Source: Cyclobacteriaceae bacterium
Lineage (GTDB): Bacteria; Bacteroidota; Bacteroidia; Cytophagales; Cyclobacteriaceae
DNA: 64,000 nt
Direction: 5' to 3'
Assembly (NCBI GenBank): GCA_020832305.1
Contig: JAFIEV010000089.1
Location: 124,001 to 188,000 of the forward strand
Every line of letters begins with the position of its first letter. The first letter of the stretch is position 1. The notes below the pieces were generated by a model. That model was not told where the DNA came from, did not search any database, and saw only the letters and a list, made by a program, of their open reading frames with translations. The position numbers and the translations under genes are program-made. Below are positions 36,514-44,824 of this stretch, piece after piece.

Positions 36514-39273
36514 TTAATCCAGTTTAAGGGATGTTTCAAAAGTATACTGCCCTGAACCAACCTTGGTTTGCAGAAATTTATACGGAATTTCACCTGCCGG
36601 TACAACGGTAGTGCTTTCTGTTACTTTTCCATTCATGACTAAGCCACCATCCGATGCAGGCACCAAAACATCTGCCCTGGCATTTACAGGTACCACTACT
36701 GTGAGAATAAATTTCCCATTCTCTATCTTCCAGGCAGAAGAAACAGTTCCGTAAGGTGAATCATGACTGGCTTTCACATGATTCATTTCGCCAAAAGGAT
36801 GCGGTTTAATGACAATGTGTTTGTAACCGGGTTTTTCGGGATCTGGATTTATACCTGCCACCACTTTGTAGAGCCAGTCCCCAACGGCACCATAGGCATA
36901 GTGATTGAATGAATTCATGCCGGGATTTTGGAAAGTACCATCAGGTTTAATACCATCCCATCTTTCCCAAATGGTAGTCGCATCTTTGGTAACCGGATAT
37001 AACCATGAAGGATAATCTTTTCGGTAAAGCAGTTTATAAGACTCTGCCAAATAACCATATTTGGTGAGTACATGGCAAATGTCTGCAGTACCTAAAAAGC
37101 CGGTTGTTATATGACCAAAAGTGTTGACATCTTTTGCCAGTCGTTCGGCCGCTGCTTTTTCAAGTGATTCGGGTAAAAGGCCAAAAGACAGGGCTACTAC
37201 ATAGGCAGTCTGGGTATTGGAGCTGAGCCGGCCATTTGGTGTTACGTATTCTTTGTTGAATGCAGCCTTTATTTTACCCTGCAGATCTGCATAATCTCGG
37301 GCCTCGCTTGATTTTCCACTAATTTCTGCCGCTTTTCGCAGTAGTCCGGCTGAATGATAAAAGTAGCAATTTGCCAGAAAATCCTTATCAGTAGTAGCCC
37401 CGGGATAATCAGACCTGGTGGTTGCAAAAGCCAGCCAGTCGCCAAATTGTCTTTCTTTAGGAAGCCATAAATACCTGTCACCTGCTTCTTTTCTTATGAA
37501 TTCTACCCATGCCTTCATGCTTTGATATTGATCAGAAAGTATGCGATGATCTCCATAATTGAGGTAAACATTCCAAGGTACTATGGTAGCCGCATCGGCC
37601 CAACCATGTGCACCACCTCTGTCCAAAGAATTAGGGATCACATGCGGTACCGCTCCGTCTTCATGTTGATCTGCTGCCAGGTCACGCAACCATTTTGTGA
37701 AAAATGCCGGTGAGTGCATATTATAGCAGGCCGTAGGTGCAAATACTTGTGCATCACCGGTCCAGCCAAGGCGTTCGTCTCTTTGCGGGCAATCAGTAGG
37801 CACATCGACAAAATTACCTTTTTGACCCCATAAAATATTATGCTGCAATTGATTGATTAAAGGCTCATTGCAACTGAAGCTGCCGGTAACTGCCAGGTCG
37901 CTGTGTACAACCACACCCCTTAAAAGATCAGTAGTCACTTCACCTGGGTATCCTGAAACGGCTACAAATCGAAATCCCTGAAATGTAAAACGCGGCTCGT
38001 ATATTTCATCCGATGTACCTTTGGCTGTATATATAAGCTTCTGTGCGGCTGCGCGGAGATTGGTTGTATAGAAATTACCCTCTTTGTCAAGAACTTCGGC
38101 ATGTCTAAGGGTTATTTGCGTTCCTGCTGGTACATTGAGATGTAATCGACACCAACCTACCATGTTCTGGCCTAAGTCTAAAACAGTATCCCCTTCAGGG
38201 GTATAGATAACTTTAACTGGTTTAATTTCTTCTATTTTTCGTATAGGCTCAGCAATGCTACCTACCAGATTGCTTTTTTTAGAGGTTGTTTTGATTACTC
38301 CTTTCCAGCTGCTATCATTAAAACCAGGCTGAGCCCATCCATCCATTTCCAGACGTGCATCATATATTTCCCCGAAAAAAATTTCAGAACGCAAAATCGG
38401 GCCGGTAGAAGACTTCCAGCTTTCATCAGTTGATATTACCTGAACACTTCCATCGGTATAGGTCACTTCAAGTTGCCCGATAACTTCAACATCCCACACA
38501 TCAGGCATAGGCCTGCCGTTGGGGTTAAAAGCGCGATGCCAACCATTGCCCAGGATTACTCCCACCGCGTTGGTTCCGCTTCGCAACTGTTCTGTGACAT
38601 CATATACCTGGTATTGAAGGCGGGTTTCATAACTGGTATAGCCCGGTGTTAATACCTGATCACCGACTTTCTTACCATTTAGATAAAACTCATATAATCC
38701 TTTTGCCGAACAATACAATCGAGCCGAAAGTATTGGTTTATTCAGGTTAAATTCCTTTCTGAAATGTGGTGCAGGATAGCTGTATTCTTCAAACTTAATA
38801 GCTGTTTTAATCCAGTCTGCCGTCCAGTCATCAGGATTGAGCATACCTATTTCAAAATAAGCTGGTGCAGACCATTTCCCTGCTTTGTCATTTTTATCCC
38901 ACACCCTTACCATCCACCAGGCTTTTTGTTTAGAGGTTAACGGCTTTCCATCATATTCTACCAGAACACTTTGAGATGAACTTACTTTTTGGCTATCCCA
39001 TAAATCAGCGCGTCTGGGATTCAGAAGTCTTGGAGTGGAAGCTATAATGATCTGATAGGCGCTTTGTTCCTGATCAGGAACAGTGGAATGAATCTTCCAG
39101 GAAAAGCGAGGCACAACCACATCAATGCCTGAGGGGTCCTTTTTGTGTTCTGTTTTTAATTCACGTGGCTCCATGGCATAAGCCACTACTGAACAGATCA
39201 ATAGCATAATCACCAACAATGGCGAATGGATGCTAAAAATTTTGTTCCCTGATTTTTTAGTCAAATTCTGCAT
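36514..39273 (-). CDS. Alpha-L-rhamnosidase, GH78 family
   Basis: Secreted glycoside hydrolase of 919 residues that removes terminal alpha-L-rhamnose from plant or algal glycans. A signal anchor (LLVIMLLICSVVAYAM) is followed by N-terminal beta-domains (KTEHKKDPSGIDVVVPRFSW at the start). The (alpha/alpha)6 catalytic barrel contains the signature DCPQRDERLGWTGDAQVFAP and DLAADQHEDGAVPHVIPN, and the later TTIWERWDGIKPDG. The acidic residues expected for inverting GH78 enzymes are present in these segments. C-terminal beta-domain intact. No SusC/SusD pair is adjacent, so it is an isolated utilisation gene; the only neighbour of similar type is the decayed gene upstream. Confidence 0.95.
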   Translation of the reverse strand: MQNLTKKSGNKIFSIHSPLLVIMLLICSVVAYAMEPRELKTEHKKDPSGIDVVVPRFSWKIHSTVPDQEQSAYQIIIASTPRLLNPRRADLWDSQKVSSSQSVLVEYDGKPLTSKQKAWWMVRVWDKNDKAGKWSAPAYFEIGMLNPDDWTADWIKTAIKFEEYSYPAPHFRKEFNLNKPILSARLYCSAKGLYEFYLNGKKVGDQVLTPGYTSYETRLQYQVYDVTEQLRSGTNAVGVILGNGWHRAFNPNGRPMPDVWDVEVIGQLEVTYTDGSVQVISTDESWKSSTGPILRSEIFFGEIYDARLEMDGWAQPGFNDSSWKGVIKTTSKKSNLVGSIAEPIRKIEEIKPVKVIYTPEGDTVLDLGQNMVGWCRLHLNVPAGTQITLRHAEVLDKEGNFYTTNLRAAAQKLIYTAKGTSDEIYEPRFTFQGFRFVAVSGYPGEVTTDLLRGVVVHSDLAVTGSFSCNEPLINQLQHNILWGQKGNFVDVPTDCPQRDERLGWTGDAQVFAPTACYNMHSPAFFTKWLRDLAADQHEDGAVPHVIPNSLDRGGAHGWADAATIVPWNVYLNYGDHRILSDQYQSMKAWVEFIRKEAGDRYLWLPKERQFGDWLAFATTRSDYPGATTDKDFLANCYFYHSAGLLRKAAEISGKSSEARDYADLQGKIKAAFNKEYVTPNGRLSSNTQTAYVVALSFGLLPESLEKAAAERLAKDVNTFGHITTGFLGTADICHVLTKYGYLAESYKLLYRKDYPSWLYPVTKDATTIWERWDGIKPDGTFQNPGMNSFNHYAYGAVGDWLYKVVAGINPDPEKPGYKHIVIKPHPFGEMNHVKASHDSPYGTVSSAWKIENGKFILTVVVPVNARADVLVPASDGGLVMNGKVTESTTVVPAGEIPYKFLQTKVGSGQYTFETSLKLD

Positions 39274-39455
39274 TTTGAAACCTTTTAAATGAAAAAATAC
39301 ATGCGTGTTGAAGGATAAATGTATTGATTTTATTTTAAAAAACCATCATTTAACCATCAGGCTTTTGTATAGCCATCTTTAAATTTAAATTCACATGCCT
39401 GACCTGTTTTAAATTCATTGTTTTTATAATAAAACAGATTATTTAAGTTCTACCA

Positions 39456-39985
39456 TTAAGACAGCAATGGTATCTTTCCATGGTTTTTAAGGGTGAACCA
39501 GCTCTCAAAATGATGGTTTCCCATTTCCCTGATTTCTCCACTTATAGGGTGAAACCATGCTATATCCATGGAAGTAAACTCATTTTGTTCCAGTACTGTA
39601 CTGATAAATTCCATATGTTCAGGCACCAGGTTCATAAAAAAACATCTTCTCCATTGGTTAATGGAAGACCTCCTGTGGACAGGTAATCGAACCCTTTTTT
39701 ATTTGTGGTAAATATCTGAGCTGAGGGAGCAAGATTGTTGTAATTGCATTTTTCAAATTGTTTAGCAAGGTTACTGTAATACCCAAACCTGGGTGGATAC
39801 CAGTTATGAGCCTCATTGAATGGATCGCATACAACAATATCCCATGAAGTATTTTGCCAGTAGTAGGTGGAAAATACACTGGCAAATACACATTCATAAT
39901 TTCTGAGCAGGGAGGTTACTGGATCTGTATAATTTCTCTGGAAAAATACGTACGGGCCTTTTTCATAACCGCCATGTTCAGGGAA
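39456..39985 (-). pseudogene. Truncated, frameshifted remnant of a secreted glycan-degradation-type protein
   Basis: On the minus strand the frame opens at 39985, directly after a TAA, with FPEHGGYEKGPYVFFQRNYT and continues through VFASVFSTYYWQNTSWDIVV and PRFGYYSNLAKQFEKCNYNN to a stop at 39634-39632. Restoring one base at the T7 run (39642-39636) joins it to a second frame, LVPEHMEFISTVLEQNEF then DIAWFHPISGEIREMGNHHF, which ends at 39456. Both halves have ordinary protein composition and form one C-terminal half of about 175 residues. The N-terminal part is missing and the DUF1015 terminator sits just beside the break, so this is a decayed gene. The WFHPISGEI end resembles the terminal domains of some secreted glycoside hydrolases; the family is not certain. 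39274-39455 has no other feature. Confidence 0.75.
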
Positions 39986-40013
39986 TTACCGACAAATTCG
40001 ATCAGCATAAATA

Positions 40014-40035
40014 AACCCGTCTTTTCAAACGGGTT
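40014..40035 (-). terminator. Intrinsic terminator after the serC-serA-DUF1015 operon
   Basis: On the minus strand AACCCGT pairs with ACGGGTT (7 bp, loop TTGAAAAG), followed by a T-rich stretch, 35 nt beyond the DUF1015 stop. Confidence 0.7.
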
Positions 40036-40069
40036 AAGTTCACTGTTTTTCCGAAAACCTTGCGATACT

Positions 40070-41317
40070 CTACTCCAATAGACTATGAACCACCAATCCA
40101 CTCCTGAGTTTAGGCTCAAACCATGTGGTTTTAGGGGGCATAATTTCTCCACTATCGGCAATATCAAAAAGTTGTTGCATACTCACCGGGTAAAGAGCAA
40201 AGGCAACCGCCATTTCACCTGAGTCTACCCTTCTTTTCAACTCACCAAGCCCGCGAATACCACCGACAAAATCAATTCTTTTATCAGTTCGCTGATTGGT
40301 TATATTTAATAATGGCTCCAGCACCTGCTGGGTGAGTATACTTACATCAAGTACACCTATGGCATTCTCAGACCATTTGCCAGGCCTGGCTTTAAGTGAA
40401 TACCACAAACCATTGAGGTACATGCCGAAACTATGAAGGGCGTCTGGCTTCCAGGGGCGCTCACCTTTAATTTCCACTTCAAAAGCTTTTTCAAGTCCAT
40501 TCAAAAAAGCTTCATGGCTTAGGCCATTCAAATCTTTAATGACCCTGTTATAGTCGAAAATCTGCAATTGATCATCAGGAAAGTGTACTGCCAGGAAGTA
40601 ATTAAATGGCTCATCACCCGTATATCCGGGATTTTGTGCCCTTAGTTCAGCCCCAACCAAAGCTGCAGCTGCCGTCCGGTGATGCCCATCGGCTACATAG
40701 GTTTCTGGAATTTCCCTGAAATATGCTTCTATTTGTATCACTGTTTCAGGGTTATTTACTACCCATAGCTTGTGCAAAATACCATCCTCTGCGGTAAATT
40801 CGTACAACTTTTCAGATGATGACTTTTCATTTTCAATCAATGAATCCAACAGGGCATGTGCCCGGTAGGCAAAAAAAACAGGTTCAGCATTTATCATGGA
40901 AACCCTCACATGATTTTTGCGGTCTTCTTCTTTGTCAGGGCGTGTAAGTTCATGTTTTTTAATATTATCATTAAGATAATCATCTACCGCAGCCCTGGCG
41001 ACAATACCAGTTTGAGCGCGGCCATCCATGGTGAGTTCATAGATGTAATAACTATCTTTGTTATCCCGTATAAACACTCCTGAATCACACAAGATCTCAA
41101 AATTTTCCTTTCCTTTTTTGTAAACAGCCTGATCGTAAGGATTTAAATCCAAGGGCAGGTCAATTTCAGGCTTCACCACGTGCAGGAAGGACCAGGGATT
41201 ATCTTTTGCTTCTTCCCTGGCTTCATCTGAATTGAGAACATCGTAAGGTCTGGATGCTACCTGAGCCGCTACCTCAGCTTTAGGACGCCATCCTTTAAAA
41301 GGTTTAATTATTGCCAC
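40070..41317 (-). CDS. DUF1015 protein (ParB/Srx-like fold, serine operon)
   Basis: Cytoplasmic protein of 415 residues. It opens MAIIKPFKGWRPKAEVAAQV and VASRPYDVLNSDEAREEAKD, the usual DUF1015 start. Near residue 215 is YVADGHHRTAAAALVGAELR; the DGHHR box resembles the nucleotide/phosphate-binding motif of the ParB/sulfiredoxin superfamily, including ADP-dependent free-serine kinases (SerK). It is the last gene of the serC-serA-DUF1015 operon (19 nt after serA). No phosphoserine phosphatase (SerB) is present here, so a role in phosphoserine or serine phosphate transfer is a reasonable inference, not shown. All family landmarks look intact. Confidence 0.88.
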   Translation of the reverse strand: MAIIKPFKGWRPKAEVAAQVASRPYDVLNSDEAREEAKDNPWSFLHVVKPEIDLPLDLNPYDQAVYKKGKENFEILCDSGVFIRDNKDSYYIYELTMDGRAQTGIVARAAVDDYLNDNIKKHELTRPDKEEDRKNHVRVSMINAEPVFFAYRAHALLDSLIENEKSSSEKLYEFTAEDGILHKLWVVNNPETVIQIEAYFREIPETYVADGHHRTAAAALVGAELRAQNPGYTGDEPFNYFLAVHFPDDQLQIFDYNRVIKDLNGLSHEAFLNGLEKAFEVEIKGERPWKPDALHSFGMYLNGLWYSLKARPGKWSENAIGVLDVSILTQQVLEPLLNITNQRTDKRIDFVGGIRGLGELKRRVDSGEMAVAFALYPVSMQQLFDIADSGEIMPPKTTWFEPKLRSGLVVHSLLE

Positions 41318-41336
41318 AATTAACGTATTTTGTAAT

Positions 41337-42515
41337 TTATTTTGAATTAGGATTTAAGACGCGCACCATCATCACACCATTGATTTGCCTGAGTTTTTCA
41401 ATAGAAGCATCTGCGATAGGCTGGTCAATATCTATGATATTATAGGCAATATTGCCCTGATTCTTGTTGAGCATATCAGCAATATTAATTTTTTCATCAG
41501 ACAAAACAGTTGTAATTTGCCTGACCATATCTGGAATATTCCTGTTGGCAATGGTTAACCGCCAACCGCCGTTACGGGGCATGTAGGCCTTAGGAAAATT
41601 CACCGAATTGCGAATATTGCCATTCTCAAGGTAATCTCTGAGTTGATGCACTGCCATCATAGCACAATTTTCTTCAGATTCAGGTGTAGAAGCTCCCAGA
41701 TGTGGAAAAGCCATTACCTTGGGATGTTGCAAATAATCTGCATCTGGAAAATCGGTCACATACCATGCGAGTTTACCTTGGTTTAGTGCATCAAGAACAT
41801 CGATTTTGTTGACCAGTTCGCCACGGGCAAAATTCAGCAACCGCGCATCTGGTTTCATAATACTAAAATTACTTTTGTCCATGAATCCGCGGGTGCTATC
41901 GAGTAGTGGTGTATGCAGACTAATATAATCTGAATGACTGATGAGCTGATCAAGGCTCACCGCTTTTTCAACATCTTTTGACAACTGCCATGCCGCATCT
42001 ACCGATATGTAAGGATCATAACCAATCACTCTCATGCCCAGGGCAAGCGCTGCATTTGAAACCAGCATTCCTATAGCTCCAAGACCAACTACGCCAAGGG
42101 TTTTGCCCATAATTTCTGGTCCGGAGAAAGTGCTTTTTTCTTTTTCAACCAGTGCTTTTATTTCAGCGCCCTTGTCCACAATGGTTTTTGACCAGACAAT
42201 GCCATCAACAATTCTTCTCGATGACATCAATAGGGCAGAAATTACCAATTCCTTTACCGCATTGGCATTGGCGCCGGGCGTGTTAAAGACTACAATGCCT
42301 TTATCTGAGCATCTTTCAATGGGTATATTATTTACACCAGCACCTGCCCTTGCTATTGCTTTGAGATTATCGCTGAAAACCATATCATGCATAGCTGCAC
42401 TTCTAACCAAAATGGCGTCAGGGTCGCGAAATTCTGATGCTATTTCATACAATTCAAAAGGAAGTTTTTTCAATCCTCCCGACGAAATCTTATTCAGGGT
42501 TTGAATTTTATACAT
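41337..42515 (-). CDS. serA: D-3-phosphoglycerate dehydrogenase
   Basis: First enzyme of serine synthesis, 392 residues, oxidising 3-phosphoglycerate to 3-phosphohydroxypyruvate with NAD. The nucleotide domain has GLGAIGMLVSNAAL. The catalytic residues lie in NFARGELV (Arg), TDFPDADYLQHP (acidic) and FPHLGASTPESEENCA (His). The last 75 residues form an ACT domain (LTIANRNIPDMVRQITTVLS) for allosteric control, probably by serine. The ATG at 42515 is used; the frame continues upstream but only to a TTG inside serC. It is separated from serC by 49 nt that hold a terminator-like hairpin. Confidence 0.95.
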   Translation of the reverse strand: MYKIQTLNKISSGGLKKLPFELYEIASEFRDPDAILVRSAAMHDMVFSDNLKAIARAGAGVNNIPIERCSDKGIVVFNTPGANANAVKELVISALLMSSRRIVDGIVWSKTIVDKGAEIKALVEKEKSTFSGPEIMGKTLGVVGLGAIGMLVSNAALALGMRVIGYDPYISVDAAWQLSKDVEKAVSLDQLISHSDYISLHTPLLDSTRGFMDKSNFSIMKPDARLLNFARGELVNKIDVLDALNQGKLAWYVTDFPDADYLQHPKVMAFPHLGASTPESEENCAMMAVHQLRDYLENGNIRNSVNFPKAYMPRNGGWRLTIANRNIPDMVRQITTVLSDEKINIADMLNKNQGNIAYNIIDIDQPIADASIEKLRQINGVMMVRVLNPNSK

Positions 42516-42520
42516 ACCAT

Positions 42521-42550
42521 AAAAAAATCTCTCCGGAGTCTCCTCCGGAG
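42521..42550 (-). terminator. Terminator-like hairpin between serC and serA
   Basis: On the minus strand, CTCCGGAG-GAGA-CTCCGGAG (two copies of a self-complementary octamer, 8-bp stem) is followed by AGA and seven Ts, then the serA start region. The form is that of an intrinsic terminator, placed only 5 nt before the serA ATG. It could make serA and DUF1015 expression conditional (attenuation) or only partially terminated. Confidence 0.6.
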
Positions 42551-42564
42551 GAGTTAGACAAAAA

Positions 42565-43653
42565 TTATTTACTATGTTCTCTTTCAAATTCTTCCATGTA
42601 GGAGATCAGGGTTTTAATACCTTCTACCGGCATAGCATTATATATGCTTGCACGCATTCCTCCTACCGTACGATGTCCACGAAGGGTCTTCAAATTGCGT
42701 TTTTCGGCCCCTGCAATAAAGGCATTATCGAGCTCATCACTACCCGTTACAAAAGGAACATTCATAATAGATCGGCTGCTGCCTTTTACAGTGGCAGAAA
42801 ACAAAGAAGACTTATCGAGAAAATCATATAATAAAGCTGCCTTATCCCGGTTAATCTTTTCCATTGCTTCCAGACCACCCTTTTCCAAAAGCCATTCAAA
42901 CACAAGACCTGCCATATAAATGCCATAAGTAGGAGGTGTATTATACATAGAACCATTATCCGCATGGCTTTTATAATGAAACATCACCGGGCAAAAATCA
43001 AGTCCACGTCCTTCCAGCAGATCTTCTCTTACGATGATAATGGCCAAACCTGCTGGTCCGATATTTTTCTGTGCACCTGCGTATATAAGACCAAACTTTG
43101 AAACATCATAGACCTGAGATAAGATATTAGATGACATGTCTGCAACCAGAGGGACATTTCCTGTTTCCGGTAATTCAGGAAATAAAGTACCATAAATTGT
43201 ATTGTTTGTGGTAATATGAGCATAATCTGCATCAGGGTCAAACATGCTTGCACTGAGTTCAGGTATGTAAGAGAATGTGTCGTCTTCAGATGAAGCAACC
43301 ACCCTGATATTTCCATACCTCTTGGCTTCGGCAATTGCCTTTTTTGACCATAAACCAGTGTTGACGTAATCGGCTTTTTTCTTTGCAGTAAATAAGTTAA
43401 GTGGCACCATGGCAAACTGACTTGATGCCCCACCCTGTAAAAACAATACTTTATAATTTGAAGGTATACCCATCAGTGTTCTGAGGTTAGCCTCAGCGCC
43501 TTCTATAATGGCCATATATTGCTTTGAACGATGGCTCATTTCCATTACCGACATACCGGTACCTTTATAATCGGTTAATTCGGCCTTTGCTCTTTCGAGT
43601 ACCTCCAGGGGTAAGGCGGCCGGACCTGCTGAAAAGTTAAATGCTCTTGACAT
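42565..43653 (-). CDS. serC: Phosphoserine aminotransferase
   Basis: PLP enzyme of 362 residues converting 3-phosphohydroxypyruvate and glutamate to O-phosphoserine. It begins AFNFSAGPAALPLEVLERAK, the typical SerC start. FLQGGASSQFAMVPLNL binds phosphate and cofactor. The PLP lysine sits in GLIYAGAQKNIGPAGLAI. HRTVGGMRASIYNAMPVEG closes the active site. Full length. First gene of the serC-serA-DUF1015 operon; the 213-bp upstream region shows no consensus promoter that I can be sure of. Confidence 0.97.
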   Translation of the reverse strand: MSRAFNFSAGPAALPLEVLERAKAELTDYKGTGMSVMEMSHRSKQYMAIIEGAEANLRTLMGIPSNYKVLFLQGGASSQFAMVPLNLFTAKKKADYVNTGLWSKKAIAEAKRYGNIRVVASSEDDTFSYIPELSASMFDPDADYAHITTNNTIYGTLFPELPETGNVPLVADMSSNILSQVYDVSKFGLIYAGAQKNIGPAGLAIIIVREDLLEGRGLDFCPVMFHYKSHADNGSMYNTPPTYGIYMAGLVFEWLLEKGGLEAMEKINRDKAALLYDFLDKSSLFSATVKGSSRSIMNVPFVTGSDELDNAFIAGAEKRNLKTLRGHRTVGGMRASIYNAMPVEGIKTLISYMEEFEREHSK

Positions 43654-43866
43654 TAAATTTGATTTTATGTTCTGCTCTTATAAAAAATTTTATAGGATGC
43701 CCAAATTCTGAAAGGAATTTGCAGGTTTGGTCAATCCGGGAACGAATATCTGTGTATTTGCTGTAAGTTTCAAGAAAATATTTAAAAGTAGTTGGTCAAC
43801 CATGTTTGCAAGAGGGAATTCAGGAATTGTATTCACATTCATACCGGGAAACCAAAATCCATTTTA

Positions 43867-44334
43867 TTATAAATCGGTACTTTCTTTCGGATAAAGGGTA
43901 TAAGCAAAAATCAAAAAGAATGCACCGAAAACTGCTAAGAACCAATCTGTCCAGTGATATCCTGTTTCCAGTGCTGATTCTGATGGGTTTTTTGGATCAT
44001 AATATACGTTTACTTCATTGCCAGGAATATAAATTTTTGAATAGTATTCCAAATTCTGATTATTTGCTACTTTAAACAACCCTGGATTCAACCGGTCTGA
44101 GCGGTATTCTATACCATCTACTTCGTAACTATACAATAATATAAAGACAATTTTTTCCCTTTCTCCTATACTTCTGTAATACTTATATTCTTCTATGTCC
44201 AGAATGATGCCCTTGGTAGCAGGCCAGGAGCTGGAGCCGATTATCTGCGGCCAGCGATACAGACCAAAAAATATCGCCGTCAGCGATAAAAATAATACTA
44301 TCAAGAAAGGGATTTTGTTTAATAAAGCCTTCAT
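43867..44334 (-). CDS. DUF3592 membrane protein
   Basis: Protein of 155 residues with an N-terminal membrane segment (FLIVLFLSLTAIFFGLYRWP) and a C-terminal one (WFLAVFGAFFLIFAYTLYP). Between them is a beta-rich extracytoplasmic domain typical of DUF3592: TKGIILDIEEYKYYRSIGER, then YSYEVDGIEYRSDRL and VNVYYDPKNPSESALETGY. Function unknown in the family. Monocistronic. Confidence 0.85.
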   Translation of the reverse strand: MKALLNKIPFLIVLFLSLTAIFFGLYRWPQIIGSSSWPATKGIILDIEEYKYYRSIGEREKIVFILLYSYEVDGIEYRSDRLNPGLFKVANNQNLEYYSKIYIPGNEVNVYYDPKNPSESALETGYHWTDWFLAVFGAFFLIFAYTLYPKESTDL

Positions 44335-44824
44335 TTACAATTATTTATTGAATTTTCTTCAAAAATGTTAAAAATTTTTGAAATGCCAAAATCAGACAAT
44401 ATGATTGAATTTGTCCGATGCCAAATTTTGGAACCCACTTTAATAATTTAAGTTCCTTTTTGCAGATATCCAAAAAGATGTTACAATTTAAAAGTTCAAG
44501 TGACTATGCGTTTTGTTTTAACATCCCTATTTTTTTAGCAGCAGAGGATTTGATCTTTGATCGGGTTATAGAGCTGGTTTTTATCGAAGAGAATCATATA
44601 GTCCAGTTTCATGACGAATTCCAGGAAGATTTCAATTTGCTATCTGCAAAACTTTAAGTAAGCTGTTTCAAAGAATGACAAGTTATTAATATCAGTACCA
44701 TCATAGTATATAGAAGTATAATTAGGAAGTGATGATTACAGAACCCATTATATCCGCTAATTTCGAAACAATTTAACCTGCCAACTGCTTTTTCATTTTT
44801 TCTTTTAATCTTTAATTTGCAGCT
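44335..44824. other. 490-bp gap upstream of xseA
   Basis: Mostly AT-rich spacer. One possible short gene is listed separately at 44478-44657. No terminator, repeat or RNA structure stands out in the remainder. Confidence 0.5.
44478..44657 (+). CDS. Possible small protein, 59 residues
   Basis: Open frame with protein-like composition: MLQFKSSSDYAFCFNIPIFL followed by acidic, hydrophobic-patterned VIELVFIEENHIVQF and a charged end. No signal peptide and no recognised family. An in-frame ATG 20 codons upstream (44418) would extend it with a less convincing leader. It sits alone between DUF3592 and xseA with no clear promoter or ribosome-binding site. It may be spurious. Confidence 0.3.
   Translation: MLQFKSSSDYAFCFNIPIFLAAEDLIFDRVIELVFIEENHIVQFHDEFQEDFNLLSAKL

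Noticed and set aside
39670-39700. tRNA-like GGTTCGA sequence (minus strand)
   Set aside because: No cloverleaf or acceptor stem around it; it belongs to the pseudogene coding sequence.
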